Shown here in pieces: positions 11,753 to 21,326 of a DNA stretch of 32,696 nt. Source of the DNA: Alphaproteobacteria bacterium RIFCSPHIGHO2_12_FULL_66_14 (GTDB taxonomy: Bacteria; Pseudomonadota; Alphaproteobacteria; Reyranellales; Reyranellaceae); assembly GCA_001767945.1 (NCBI GenBank), contig MEMN01000078.1, positions 3,303 to 35,998 on the forward strand, given 5' to 3'. The position numbers and the translations under genes are program-made. Below the pieces are notes generated by a model. It was not told the origin of the DNA and did no database searches. It saw nothing but the letters and a program-made list of their open reading frames with translations. The stretch's first letter is position 1. Each line of letters begins with the position of its first letter.

Positions 11753-13159
11753 CTAGTGTCCCGCCTCGCCGTCGCTTGCCGCCACGATGGCGTCTACGAC
11801 GATCTTCATTTTCGAGCCCAAAGAGCCTTTCACCGCCACCACATCGCCGGCACGCAGCGCCGCCGCAACCTCGCCCGCGAGCGACGCCGAGTCCGGCCGG
11901 TGCACGCCGCGTTGTGTCGGCGCGAGCTGGTGCCACAGGGCCTGCATGTGCGGCCCACACAGGAACACCTGCGCCGCGCCGCTCGCCGTCACAGCCCCGG
12001 CCAGGCTCGCGTGATAGGCGTCGGCGCCCTCGCCCAGCTCGCGCATGTCGCCCAACACCAACATCCGGCGACCGCCAGCCTTGGGTTCGGTGCGCGCCAG
12101 TACGGCGAGCATCGCCCGGACCGACACCGGGTTGGCGTTGTAACTCTCGTCGAGCAGCTCGATCGCACCAGCCCCGAACTTCAGCATCCGGCGCGCGCCA
12201 CGACCGGGCGACGCCTTGACACCGGCCAGCGTCACTGACGCTTTCACGACATCGGCGCCAAGCGCGCCGACGACCGCGAGCGCCGCCACGCTGTTCAATG
12301 CCCAGTGCTCACCCGCCGCTCCCAGCCGATACTCGATCCGCCGGCCATCGATCAAGGCCACGACATCGCTGCCCGAATCCTGCAGGTCGCAGGCGAGAAG
12401 CCGCGCTTCGGCCACCTCGCTGCGGCCGAAGCCGACGACGCGGGAAACACCGAAACGGCGGGCGTGGCCCGCGAGGCGCTCGTAGTGGCGATTGTCGCGA
12501 TTGAGCACGGCGACTGCACCTTCGGCCATGCCGGCGAACAGGCAGCCTTTTTCGTCGGCAATCGCCTCCTCGCTCCCCATATGTCCGATATGGACCGCAC
12601 CCACGTTGGTGATCACCCCGACATGCGCCTCGACCTGGCGAGCGAGCGGCTCGATCTCGCCGGGATGGTTCATGCCGATCTCGAACACGCCGTAGCGTGC
12701 CTCGCGCGGCAGACGGGCGAGGCTGATCGGAACGCCGACGTGATTGTTGTAGCTCGCCACGCTGGCCGAAGTCGACGCCTGCGCCGACAGCATCTCGCGC
12801 AGCGCGTCCTTGGTGCTGGTCTTGCCGACCGATCCGGTGATGCTGGCGATGCGCGCCTTGCTGCGGCGGCGCCCGGCGCGGCCGAGATCGACCAGTGCCT
12901 TCATGGTGTCGGGAACGCGGATCAACGTGCCGCGCGCACCCGCGACATCGCGCGAAACGATGGCCGCCGCCGCGCCACGCGCGAGGGCGTCGGCTACGAA
13001 GCCATGACCGTCGGTGGTCTCGCCGCTCAGCGCAAAGAAGAGGTCCCCCTTGCCGACGGCGCGGCTGTCGAACGTCACCCCCTCGGCCGCGAAGGGCGCC
13101 GTGACGGCGATCGGCGACAGCGCCTTGTTCACTTCGTCCGATGTCCAGAGCGCCGTCAT
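11753..13159 (-). CDS. murF: UDP-N-acetylmuramoyl-tripeptide--D-alanyl-D-alanine ligase
   Basis: [26 protein letters not shown]...[20 protein letters not shown]...[17 protein letters not shown]. Confidence 0.96.
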   Translation of the reverse strand: MTALWTSDEVNKALSPIAVTAPFAAEGVTFDSRAVGKGDLFFALSGETTDGHGFVADALARGAAAAIVSRDVAGARGTLIRVPDTMKALVDLGRAGRRRSKARIASITGSVGKTSTKDALREMLSAQASTSASVASYNNHVGVPISLARLPREARYGVFEIGMNHPGEIEPLARQVEAHVGVITNVGAVHIGHMGSEEAIADEKGCLFAGMAEGAVAVLNRDNRHYERLAGHARRFGVSRVVGFGRSEVAEARLLACDLQDSGSDVVALIDGRRIEYRLGAAGEHWALNSVAALAVVGALGADVVKASVTLAGVKASPGRGARRMLKFGAGAIELLDESYNANPVSVRAMLAVLARTEPKAGGRRMLVLGDMRELGEGADAYHASLAGAVTASGAAQVFLCGPHMQALWHQLAPTQRGVHRPDSASLAGEVAAALRAGDVVAVKGSLGSKMKIVVDAIVAASDGEAGH

Positions 13160-14625
13160 ACGGGCACTCCCGCAAGCTCGCGCGCCACCTCGGCATCGTC
13201 GAAGTGATGCGTGACACCCTTGATGGTCTGTCCCGTCTCGTGGCCCTTGCCGGCGATCAGCAGCAGATCGTCGGCGCCGCTGAGAGCTGCCATGCCAGCT
13301 GCGATGGCGGCATGCCGACCATCGGCGGACTCGGTCCAGTTCCTGCGGTCGGCCGCGATGCCGCGCAGGATCTCGGCGCGGATCGCCTCGGGTGCCTCGC
13401 TGCGCGGATTGTCATCGGTGACGATCGTGAGGTCGGCGAGCCGGGTCGCGATCTCGCCCATGACCGGCCGCTTGGCGCGGTCGCGATCGCCGCCACAGCC
13501 GAATACCACGACCAGCTTGCCGCGGGCGAAGGGGCGCAGCGTGCGCAGTACCGTCTCCAGTGCCTCGGGCTTGTGGGCATAGTCGACATAGATCGGTGCG
13601 CCGGAGCGATGGCGCGCGACGAGCTGCAGCCGGCCGGGTGCGCCGGTCAGGGTCGCAAGCGCCGCCACGGCGAGCGCTGGGTCACCTCCCGTCGCCACCA
13701 CGAGAGCAAGGGCGGCAAGCGCATTGGACGCCTGAAAGCCACCGACCAGCGGCAAGTCGACCTCGTGACGGGTGCCCAGCACCTCGATCGCGAGATGCTG
13801 GCCGGTCGAGGTCGGATCGTCGCCGAGCAAGCGGATCTCGCGCCCTCTGGCGCCATAGGTCCAGAAACGAAGGCCGCGTCGCCGGCAGATCACGGCCAGC
13901 GCTTCGGCACGGTCGCTGTCGGCATTGACGACCGCCGTGCCGCCGGCCGGCAGCAGGCGATCGAACAGCCGTGCCTTGGCAGCGAAGTAGGACTCCATCG
14001 ACGAATGGTAGTCGAGGTGTTCGTGAGTGAGGTTGGTGAAGGCCGCGGCCGAGAGGCGAACGCCGTCGAGGCGATGCTGGTCGAGACCGTGGCTCGACGC
14101 CTCGATCGCCAGATGCGCTACGCCTTCGCGGGCCAGCGTCGCAAGATCTTCATGGAGTTGTACCGGATCGGGCGTCGTAAGGCCGGCCTCGCGCGTCAGT
14201 CCCGGCGAGACGATGCCGAGCGTGCCGACGCTCGCCGCCCTGAAACCAAGCGTCGCCCAGATCTCGCGCACGAAATGGACGGTCGAGGACTTTCCGTTGG
14301 TGCCGGTGACTGCGGCGATAGTCGTGGGCTGGAGACCAGCGAAGGCCGCCGCCATCAACGCCACGCGGTGGCGCGGATTTGCATCGCGTACGACGACGAT
14401 GGCGGGATCGAGCGCCGGCAGCGGCGCGTCGAGGGCAGCGAGGATCGCCGCGGCGCCGCGGCCTACTGCATCGGCGACGAAGGCGGCGCCGTCGTGGTGC
14501 GCGCCCGGCAGAGCCGCGAAAAGATAGCCTGGCCGGACCTCTCGTGAATCGAGGGTCAGGCCGGCGAGAACGGGATCGCGCGGCAGCGCGGGAGAGGTCG
14601 CGGTTTCATGTGCGCTGAGGCGCAT
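13156..14625 (-). CDS. murE: UDP-N-acetylmuramoyl-L-alanyl-D-glutamate--2,6-diaminopimelate ligase
   Basis: MRLSAHETATSPALPRDPVLAGLTLDSREVRPGYLFAALPG...AAVTGTNGKSSTVHFVREIW...DNPRSEAPEAI (DNPR meso-DAP motif). Start inferred, 4 nt after the ftsI stop. Confidence 0.96.
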   Translation of the reverse strand: MRLSAHETATSPALPRDPVLAGLTLDSREVRPGYLFAALPGAHHDGAAFVADAVGRGAAAILAALDAPLPALDPAIVVVRDANPRHRVALMAAAFAGLQPTTIAAVTGTNGKSSTVHFVREIWATLGFRAASVGTLGIVSPGLTREAGLTTPDPVQLHEDLATLAREGVAHLAIEASSHGLDQHRLDGVRLSAAAFTNLTHEHLDYHSSMESYFAAKARLFDRLLPAGGTAVVNADSDRAEALAVICRRRGLRFWTYGARGREIRLLGDDPTSTGQHLAIEVLGTRHEVDLPLVGGFQASNALAALALVVATGGDPALAVAALATLTGAPGRLQLVARHRSGAPIYVDYAHKPEALETVLRTLRPFARGKLVVVFGCGGDRDRAKRPVMGEIATRLADLTIVTDDNPRSEAPEAIRAEILRGIAADRRNWTESADGRHAAIAAGMAALSGADDLLLIAGKGHETGQTIKGVTHHFDDAEVARELAGVPV

Positions 14626-14629
14626 GAGT

Positions 14630-16492
14630 TCACTCAGCCGCAACGCGACGCACTCCCGCAGCGGGCGCCGCAGCGGTCTGCGCCGCGCCCGGCCGCAGCG
14701 GCAGGGCCTTGCGTTGCGCCGATGCGCGATGACGTGCGTTCGCCGGAACGAACTTCGGTGGCACCACCGGCGCAGGAACCGGAGTCGAGGCGATCTCGAG
14801 CGGCGGCAAACCCTCCTTGAGGTCGCCGGGCAGGATGCCATAGAGCGACACGATACCCTCGATGATGTGCTTGACCGACGGCGCGGCCACCCAGCCGGCC
14901 GTAGCGTAACCGCCGGTTTCCGGGAGGCCCTTGGGCTCATCGAGCGAGACGAGAATGACGAATTTCGGATCGTTCATGGGAAACATGCCAACGAACGAGC
15001 TGATTAGGGCTTTTTGCCGGTAGCCGCCGCGGGATGGCTTTTCCGCGGTACCGGTCTTGCCGCCGACTTCGTATCCCACGACGTTCGAGTTCCTGCCGGT
15101 GCCCTCCAAGACGTTCAGCCGGAGGAGCTGGCGCAGGTTCATCGACGTCTTGGCCTGGATCACGCGCCGGCCCGGGTCGCTGGCGGCGTTCCGCTTCACG
15201 AGACTGGGCTGAAAGAGGATGCCGCCGTTGATCACCGCCGCCGATCCCGTCGCCAGGTGCAGCGGCGTCACCGAAATGCCATGCCCGAAGGCGATGGTCA
15301 TGGTGTTGATCTTCATCCAGTGCCGCGGATAGAGCGGACCTGCGACCTCGGGAAGCTGGGTCGACAGCGGCTTCAGGAAGCCGATTTTGTCGAAGAACGC
15401 GCGCTGGGTTTCAGGACCCATTTCCACCGCCATCTTGGCCGAGGCGATGTTGGACGAGTATTTGAAGATCTCCGGCACCGACAGCGGGCGGCGCTGGGCA
15501 TGGTCGTCGTTGATCGTGAAGCGGTCGATCTTGATGGGCGACGTCGCGTCGAAGACGCTGGTCATCGTCACCCGGCCGGTGTCGAGCGCCATCGCCGTGT
15601 TGAAGATCTTGAAGGTCGAACCCTGTTCGTAGACGCCCAGCGTCGCACGGTTGAACAGCGCCTCATTCGTGATGGTCTTGGCACTGTTGGGGTCGTAGGT
15701 CGGCAACGACGCCATGGCGAGAATCTCGCCGTTGGTCGAATCCATGACGATGGCGGTGGCGCCGATCGCCGAGAATTTCTGGGTCGCCCAAGCAATCTCG
15801 CGCTCGATCATGCGCTGCAGGCGCAAATCGATCGAAAGCTGCACCGTTTCGCCACTCTGAAGCTGCTGGTCGAAGTAGCGCTCGACCCCGGCAAGGCCGG
15901 TATTGTCGACGCTGGCATAGCCCATGACATGCGCCGCGGCTGAACCCTGCGGGTAGATGCGCCGCTCCTCGGCCTGAAACTCGAGGCCGGGAATGCCGAG
16001 ACGATTGACGAGGTTGTGCTCGCGCGGGCTGAGGCCACGCTTGATCCAGACGAAGGTCTTGTCGCCTTCGAGTTTTTCCCTGACGTCGTCGTACTTCAAC
16101 TCCGGCAGGGCGGCGACGATCTTGCGCGCAGCGTCCTGGGGCTCGAGCAGCAGCCGCGGATTGACGAAGGCCGACATCACCGGCACCGACGTCGCGAGCA
16201 CGGCGCCGTTGCGATCAACGATGTCGGCACGTTCCGACTGGATCGAGCCACCGCGGGCCGCGACTCGCTGTGTCGGCTCGGCGCCGTCGCGCAGCAGCGA
16301 GACGTAGCCCATCCGCAGGCCGACAGCGACGAAGGCCATCACGAAGAGCGCCGAGGCGATGACGAGACGCTGGCGGGCCGTCTCTTGGGCATCGCCCTTG
16401 AGGCGGTCCTGCGGCGATCCGTAACGCGCGCCGGCCGCCGCGCGAGGCGCGGCGGCCGGTTCGGGCGAGCCAGATTTACGCCACAGCCTCAC
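14630..16492 (-). CDS. ftsI: Peptidoglycan D,D-transpeptidase FtsI (PBP3)
   Basis: N-terminal TM; YEQGSTFKIFNTAMALD (SxxK), KYSSNIASAKMA (SxN), VGGKTGTAEKPSRGGY (KTG); Ala/Pro/Arg-rich C-terminal tail. Confidence 0.97.
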   Translation of the reverse strand: MRLWRKSGSPEPAAAPRAAAGARYGSPQDRLKGDAQETARQRLVIASALFVMAFVAVGLRMGYVSLLRDGAEPTQRVAARGGSIQSERADIVDRNGAVLATSVPVMSAFVNPRLLLEPQDAARKIVAALPELKYDDVREKLEGDKTFVWIKRGLSPREHNLVNRLGIPGLEFQAEERRIYPQGSAAAHVMGYASVDNTGLAGVERYFDQQLQSGETVQLSIDLRLQRMIEREIAWATQKFSAIGATAIVMDSTNGEILAMASLPTYDPNSAKTITNEALFNRATLGVYEQGSTFKIFNTAMALDTGRVTMTSVFDATSPIKIDRFTINDDHAQRRPLSVPEIFKYSSNIASAKMAVEMGPETQRAFFDKIGFLKPLSTQLPEVAGPLYPRHWMKINTMTIAFGHGISVTPLHLATGSAAVINGGILFQPSLVKRNAASDPGRRVIQAKTSMNLRQLLRLNVLEGTGRNSNVVGYEVGGKTGTAEKPSRGGYRQKALISSFVGMFPMNDPKFVILVSLDEPKGLPETGGYATAGWVAAPSVKHIIEGIVSLYGILPGDLKEGLPPLEIASTPVPAPVVPPKFVPANARHRASAQRKALPLRPGAAQTAAAPAAGVRRVAAE

Positions 16493-17040
16493 CGACGCCC
16501 TCCGTCATTTCGCGAGAGGATTTCATCGATCGAGGCTGCGACGCTCTGGTTGTCGCCAACCGGACCCGATGTTGCCGGCTCTTGGATTGCGGCCGGTCGA
16601 GGGGGCGTCGTGGGTCCGGTGGAACGCGCTGAAAGGGGTGCGGAGGCCGGCGAGGGGCTGCCGGCCTCCGCTGCGACGCGGCCACCACCGGGCAAATTCG
16701 ACGAGGGGACGTCGTTGCCCGTACGTGGGGGGGAAGGGAGTGGTGGATCGCGCCGCGGGGGGACAGATTCGGGTCTGAGCGAGTCGAGCCGGATGACCTG
16801 CTTGATCGATGCCGGCTCGAGCTTCAGATGTTTCTGGGCGAGCTTCTCGATGCGCTCGGCCTCGTTGAGGTGAGCCCATTCGACCCGCAGCATGTGCGTG
16901 GCCTGCTGGCTCTCCACGATCTTGTGGTTGGTCCGGTCGATCTTCTCTTCGAGGTCCTGCACCTTGTACTTCACGGTGAACAGGCCCACCGCCGTGGCCA
17001 CGGCGGCGACCGACCAGAAGACGAGCCCACGATGGATCAT
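16489..17040 (-). CDS. ftsL: Cell division protein FtsL with long Pro/Ser-rich C-terminal extension
   Basis: [76 protein letters not shown] plus coiled coil typical of FtsL; position between rsmH and ftsI. Confidence 0.9.
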   Translation of the reverse strand: MIHRGLVFWSVAAVATAVGLFTVKYKVQDLEEKIDRTNHKIVESQQATHMLRVEWAHLNEAERIEKLAQKHLKLEPASIKQVIRLDSLRPESVPPRRDPPLPSPPRTGNDVPSSNLPGGGRVAAEAGSPSPASAPLSARSTGPTTPPRPAAIQEPATSGPVGDNQSVAASIDEILSRNDGGRR

Positions 17041-17990
17041 GTGCGGCCTCCGGAGCCGCCGAGCCTTTCGGCGACACGCAGGCGGGCCGAACGAGCGCGC
17101 GGGTTGGCGGCCACTTCGGACTCGGTCGGCAGCACGGGCTTGCGCGTGAGGTCGCGCAGCGTGACTTCGTGTTCGGCGGCGCGCGGCGGCGCGTGACGTG
17201 ACGGGCCGGGTGTGCGGCCGGCACGGGCGCGCACGTATTCCTTGACCGCGCGGTCCTCCAGAGAATGGAATGACACCACGGCCAGGCGGCCACCTGGCGC
17301 CAGCACGGACTCGGCCGCGGCGAGGCCACGTTCCAGTTCGCCCAACTCGTCGTTGACCGCGATGCGAAGTGCCTGGAAGGCCCGAGTCGCGGGGTCGCTC
17401 TCGTCCTTAGCCGAAGGACCGACGGCGCGACGCACGATCTCCGCCAGTTCGCCGGTCGTCTCGATTTTCTTGGCCTTGCGAGCCTCGACGATGGCGCGTG
17501 CGACTCGGCGGCTGCGCCGCTCCTCGCCGTATCGCCAGAAGATATCGGCGAGCTCCGCCTCATCCGCCTCGTTCACGAGATCGGCCGCGGAAGGCCCGCG
17601 CTTTTCCATGCGCATGTCGAGCGGGCCATCGCCGCGGAAGGAGAAGCCACGCTCGGCGCGGTCGAACTGCATCGAAGAGACGCCGAGATCGAGCGCCACG
17701 CCGTCGACATCCTTGACCCCTTCGGCGGATAGCAGTTCGGCCATGTCGCCGAAGCGGCCTTCGATCAGGCGCAACCGCGGCGCATAGCGTCCGGCTAATG
17801 CCTGGCCGGCGGCGATCGCATCGGGGTCGCGGTCGATGGCGATCACCCGGCAGTCGGCGCGGTCCAACATTGCCGCGGTGTACCCGCCTCCGCCGAAGGT
17901 ACCATCTACGTAGCGACCGCCGTCGCGCGGCCGCAGCGCGTCGATCACCTCGCGTGCAAGGACGGGGACATGCCCACCAGTGCCGCTCAT
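17037..17990 (-). CDS. rsmH: 16S rRNA (cytosine1402-N4)-methyltransferase
   Basis: [37 protein letters not shown]...[28 protein letters not shown]. Confidence 0.97.
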   Translation of the reverse strand: MSGTGGHVPVLAREVIDALRPRDGGRYVDGTFGGGGYTAAMLDRADCRVIAIDRDPDAIAAGQALAGRYAPRLRLIEGRFGDMAELLSAEGVKDVDGVALDLGVSSMQFDRAERGFSFRGDGPLDMRMEKRGPSAADLVNEADEAELADIFWRYGEERRSRRVARAIVEARKAKKIETTGELAEIVRRAVGPSAKDESDPATRAFQALRIAVNDELGELERGLAAAESVLAPGGRLAVVSFHSLEDRAVKEYVRARAGRTPGPSRHAPPRAAEHEVTLRDLTRKPVLPTESEVAANPRARSARLRVAERLGGSGGRT

Positions 17991-18469
17991 GCCTCGCCCC
18001 TGTCCGAGAGGCCGCGCACGAAGGCCGCCATCTTGTCGCGATCACCGTCGCGACGGGCCTGCCAGCGCTTGGGATTCCACATCTGAAACTTGTCGCCCTT
18101 GCCGACCAGCATGACGCCCTCGTCGACTTCGAGCGCCTGGGAGAATTCAGCCGGCAGGGAGAAGCGGCCGTCCGGTTCCATCGCAATGGTGCGGGCGCTG
18201 GCCGAGAGATAACCGGCGGGATCGAAAGCCTCGTCGTCGAGCGCCACCTTCAGCGAGCCTTTGGGACCGAGCGCCTCGACGCGAAGACGGTCGAGCATGG
18301 CGTCGAAGCCCAGGCGCGAGTTTCCGTTCACGACGCCCGGCACGTTGGGTGAGTGGTAGAGGACGAAAGCCCCGCGGTCGTCGGCCGGCAGCTCGTCGCG
18401 GAAGGCTGCGGGCAACAAGACCCGGCCTTTTTTGTCGAGCTTGATCAGGATTTCGGACCGAAAGGCCAC
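17987..18469 (-). CDS. mraZ: Transcriptional regulator MraZ
   Basis: Two SpoVT/AbrB-like MraZ repeats: [21 protein letters not shown] and [18 protein letters not shown]; first gene of the dcw cluster. Confidence 0.96.
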   Translation of the reverse strand: MAFRSEILIKLDKKGRVLLPAAFRDELPADDRGAFVLYHSPNVPGVVNGNSRLGFDAMLDRLRVEALGPKGSLKVALDDEAFDPAGYLSASARTIAMEPDGRFSLPAEFSQALEVDEGVMLVGKGDKFQMWNPKRWQARRDGDRDKMAAFVRGLSDRGEA

Positions 18470-18520
18470 GACCCTGTCCCCCTAAATCCACGACAGGTGC
18501 CCCACGCCCCTGCGGTTCCC

Positions 18521-18562
18521 TGCTTACGGGATATTATGGGATACCATGGGATATTCAGGGAA
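18521..18562. promoter_or_regulatory. Candidate MraZ operator: four GGG triplets at exact 10-bp period upstream of mraZ
   Basis: tgcttacGGG atattatGGG ataccatGGG atattcaGGG aa; 10-nt blocks each ending in GGG, 52-93 bp upstream of the mraZ ATG. Confidence 0.6.
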
Positions 18563-18607
18563 GCAATGTCGAAAGTGGGATTCGGTGAGGAATCTGAAGA
18601 CCTTAGC

Positions 18608-18623
18608 CACAATATCTATTGTG
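18608..18623. repeat. Perfect 7-bp inverted repeat CACAATA-TC-TATTGTG, with a further CACAATA half-site at 18641-18647
   Basis: Read directly from the sequence in the rnpB-mraZ intergenic region. Confidence 0.6.
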
Positions 18624-18681
18624 CACTCATGGCTGAAAACCACAATAGGTTGAGAATTTGCCCGATTCGAGCAACAAAAGC

Positions 18682-19096
18682 GGGTCAGACGGCCTGTAAG
18701 CCGGGTTCTGTCCTCGTCCACGGCAAGCCGGGGACGATGGATGGCCATTCCTCTGGGACGTCCGTTGCCGAACGCCTCGCGCGACCGACCCGGGCGACGG
18801 CGCGGAAACACCGCTGCCGGTTGCCCGGCGTGTCGCCCCTATTTGGTCTTGCTCCCGGTGGGGTTTGCCGTGCCGCTTCCGTTGCCGGTCGCGCGGTGGG
18901 CTCTTACCCCACCGTTTCACCCTTGCCTGGCTGGTTTACCGCTCGAAAGCGGGCCAACCCGGCGGTCTGTTTTCTGTGGCACTTTCCCTGGGGTCGCCCC
19001 CGCCGGACGTTATCCGGCACCGTGTCTCCGTGGAGCCCGGACTTTCCTCACCGCCGCAGTTGCCCGCGACGGCGCAGCCATCCAGCCGTCTGACCC
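18682..19096 (-). ncRNA. rnpB: RNase P RNA, bacterial class A
   Basis: Reverse strand carries GAGGAAAGTCCGGGCTCC, CCACAGAAA and ACAGAACCCGGCTTACAGGCCGTCTGACCC; 12-bp terminal P1 helix gggtcagacggc/gccgtctgaccc at the ends (18682-18693 with 19085-19096). Confidence 0.96.
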
Positions 19097-19103
19097 ACGG
19101 CCC

Positions 19104-19132
19104 TAGCTAGGCGGCTCCTCCGACCTGGTCAA
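19104..19132 (-). promoter_or_regulatory. Candidate rnpB promoter: -35 TTGACC, 17-nt spacer, -10 TAGCTA
   Basis: Minus strand TTGACC (19132-19127), 17 nt, TAGCTA (19109-19104); expected TSS near 19097, next to the rnpB P1 5' end at 19096. Confidence 0.65.
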
Positions 19133-19796
19133 GGAGGTCGGCCAGGCGAGTCCGCGTCTCAGGGTCGGGCATGCCGTCGACCTGGGCCGGCCGGAAGTGC
19201 CGCTGAAAGGCTTTCACGATGTCCTTGGGCGGCACTGCGATCGGCGGTGCATAGCCGAAGCGCTGGAGGGCCTTGTGGAAGTCGCCGTCGAGCGGCCGCC
19301 CACCGGCTTTCGGCCAGAGCCCGACACCGGCCGCGGCCAGGGCCGCCCACGGAAAGCGGAGGCCTGGATCGATCTTGCGCTTGGGCGCGACGTCGGAATG
19401 GCCCACGACATTGCGAGGCTCGATTGCTGGATGGCGCGCCAAGATGCCCTTGCAGAGTTCGATCAACGCCGCGATCTGGCGCGTCGGATAATCGTGGCGA
19501 TCACCGTGCAGATTCACGATCTCGATGCCGATCGATGTGGCGTTCAGCGCCTCGCGGCCGCGCCAGTGCGAGCGACCGGCATGCCAGGCGACGCGGTCTT
19601 CGGGCACCAGGCGATAGGCTGTGCCGTCCTCCGCCAAGACATAGTGTGAACTCACGCGATGCTCGCGCGCACCATCGCGGAGGATATCGAGCGACTCCTG
19701 CAGTGGCAGCTCGGTGTAATGCAGCACCAGCAAATCGACGATCGCGCCCTCGGGCCGCGGCGCCTGATTCGGCGACAGCAGGTCGGTGACGGTCAC
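19107..19796 (-). CDS. N-acetylmuramoyl-L-alanine amidase (AmpD/AmiD type) with C-terminal peptidoglycan-binding-like domain
   Basis: DLLVLHYTELPLQESLDIL...SSHYVLAEDGTAYRLVPEDRVAWHAGRSHW...NATSIGIEIVN...VVGHSDVAPKRKIDPGLRFPW: amidase_2 motifs. Confidence 0.93.
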   Translation of the reverse strand: MTVTDLLSPNQAPRPEGAIVDLLVLHYTELPLQESLDILRDGAREHRVSSHYVLAEDGTAYRLVPEDRVAWHAGRSHWRGREALNATSIGIEIVNLHGDRHDYPTRQIAALIELCKGILARHPAIEPRNVVGHSDVAPKRKIDPGLRFPWAALAAAGVGLWPKAGGRPLDGDFHKALQRFGYAPPIAVPPKDIVKAFQRHFRPAQVDGMPDPETRTRLADLLDQVGGAA

Positions 19797-19812
19797 GGCC
19801 TGGCTGACACGG

Positions 19813-20526
19813 TCAGGCGGCCACCAGGCCGCGCTCGCGCCGCAGGCGATCGTAGGCGTCGTTGATCAGGGCGAGCTTGCGGCTGGCCATGGCGATCGCC
19901 TCCTCGGGCAGCCCTTGGGCGATCAGCCGATCGGGATGGTTGGCGCGGACCAACCTCAGCCAGGCCTCGCGGATCTGCTCGTCGGTCGCCAGCGGATCGA
20001 TGCCGAGGATCGTGCAGGCCTCGCACTCGACGACGCCGAGCGCCGCCGCCTTGGCGCGCTCGAAGCGGCTGGTTTCGAGCCCGAAGATGCGCGCCACCTT
20101 GGCGAGGTAGTCGGCTTCCGCCGCGTCGATCGTGCCGTCGGCCTGGGCGATGTCGAACAGGCCCTCGATCACGCCTTCGAGAATTTCCGGCGCATCCGGG
20201 AACAGATCGGCCACCTGGCGCGCGTAGGTCTCGAAGCCGGCAGCATCGCGCTTGGCGAGATCGAAGAAGCGCTCGACGTTGCGCTCCTCGCCGGGCGGTA
20301 CCTGGAAGAACGCGCGGAACGCAGCAACCTCGGCATCGGACACCTCGCCGTCGACCCGCGCCATCTTGGCGCCGAGCGCGATGACGCCGATGGTGAAGCC
20401 GATCTGGCGCAGGCCGGAATGCTGGCCCTCGCCCGGCTCCGGCGTCGCCAGGCCGAGCAGTGCGCCGATCGGCCCGCCGATCCCCAGCCGTGCCGCCTTG
20501 TCCGTGATCATGTCCCAAATGCTCAT
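19813..20526 (-). CDS. TerB-like plus C-terminal J-domain protein (DjlA-like co-chaperone)
   Basis: FTIGVIALGAKMARVDGEVSDAEVAAFRAFF (TerB) and ILGIDPLATDEQIREAWLRLVRANHPDRL (J-domain HPD). Confidence 0.9.
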   Translation of the reverse strand: MSIWDMITDKAARLGIGGPIGALLGLATPEPGEGQHSGLRQIGFTIGVIALGAKMARVDGEVSDAEVAAFRAFFQVPPGEERNVERFFDLAKRDAAGFETYARQVADLFPDAPEILEGVIEGLFDIAQADGTIDAAEADYLAKVARIFGLETSRFERAKAAALGVVECEACTILGIDPLATDEQIREAWLRLVRANHPDRLIAQGLPEEAIAMASRKLALINDAYDRLRRERGLVAA

Positions 20527-20536
20527 GTCCGCCCGC

Positions 20537-21289
20537 TTACAACATCAAAGAGCCGATCGCCACGCCGACCAGAAGGCCGAGCGCCAGGCGTCGGTAGAAC
20601 CGCTCGCTGGCCAGTGGGAACAGCCGTTCGCCCACGACGCCGCCCAGCATGACCGCCGGCGCCAGGACGAGGCCCTGGACACCCGTGTCCCATCCGACCA
20701 GGCCGCGCGAGGCGAATATGGCGATCGCCGCCAGATCGACGAACACGAAATAGGTCGTGAGATTGGCGCGAACGTGCGCCGCCGTATCGGGGCCGGCGAG
20801 ATAGTAGAAGGCGATCGGCGGGCCGGCCATGCCCGACAGGCCATTGAGGAAGCCGCTGGCGGCGCCGGCAGCAAGGGTCGTGACCGCGCGCGGCCGGCCG
20901 CGGAACCGCCAGCCACTCACCAGCAAGGCGACTGCCGTCAGCACGATGGCCGAGATCACCCAGCGCATGGGCTCTGGATCAGCCAGCGTCAGCATGAAAT
21001 TGCCGGCGGGCACGCAGACGACGGCGGCGACCATGAGCAGCGCGATCCGCGGCCAATCGACCAGGCGCACCACCGCCGGCAGCAGCGGCAGGGCGACCGC
21101 GATCTCGAGCATCAGGCAGAGCGCCACGCCGGCCGCCGGGCCGTAGAGGGCCGAAAACACCGGCGTCATCAGCATCGCCGCGCCGAACCCGGCGAAGCCG
21201 CGCACCATGCCCGCAATGCAGGCAACGGCAGCGGAAATCAGGAAGGAAACGGCCAACAGGTCGGGCATGACGGCCGGCGACGCTAGCAT
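20537..21289 (-). CDS. Sulfite exporter TauE/SafE (TSUP) family permease
   Basis: Polytopic protein with [24 protein letters not shown] and [29 protein letters not shown] repeats; start may be internal (MPDLLAV). Confidence 0.88.
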   Translation of the reverse strand: MLASPAVMPDLLAVSFLISAAVACIAGMVRGFAGFGAAMLMTPVFSALYGPAAGVALCLMLEIAVALPLLPAVVRLVDWPRIALLMVAAVVCVPAGNFMLTLADPEPMRWVISAIVLTAVALLVSGWRFRGRPRAVTTLAAGAASGFLNGLSGMAGPPIAFYYLAGPDTAAHVRANLTTYFVFVDLAAIAIFASRGLVGWDTGVQGLVLAPAVMLGGVVGERLFPLASERFYRRLALGLLVGVAIGSLML

Positions 21290-21326
21290 TGCCGGACTGC
21301 CGGTCGCGCATCATATAATGCAGGCC

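Noticed and set aside
18353-19110. ORFs at 18353-19093, 18741-19106 and 18865-19110
   Set aside because: They lie across rnpB; the RNA's conserved sequence and P1 helix explain this DNA.
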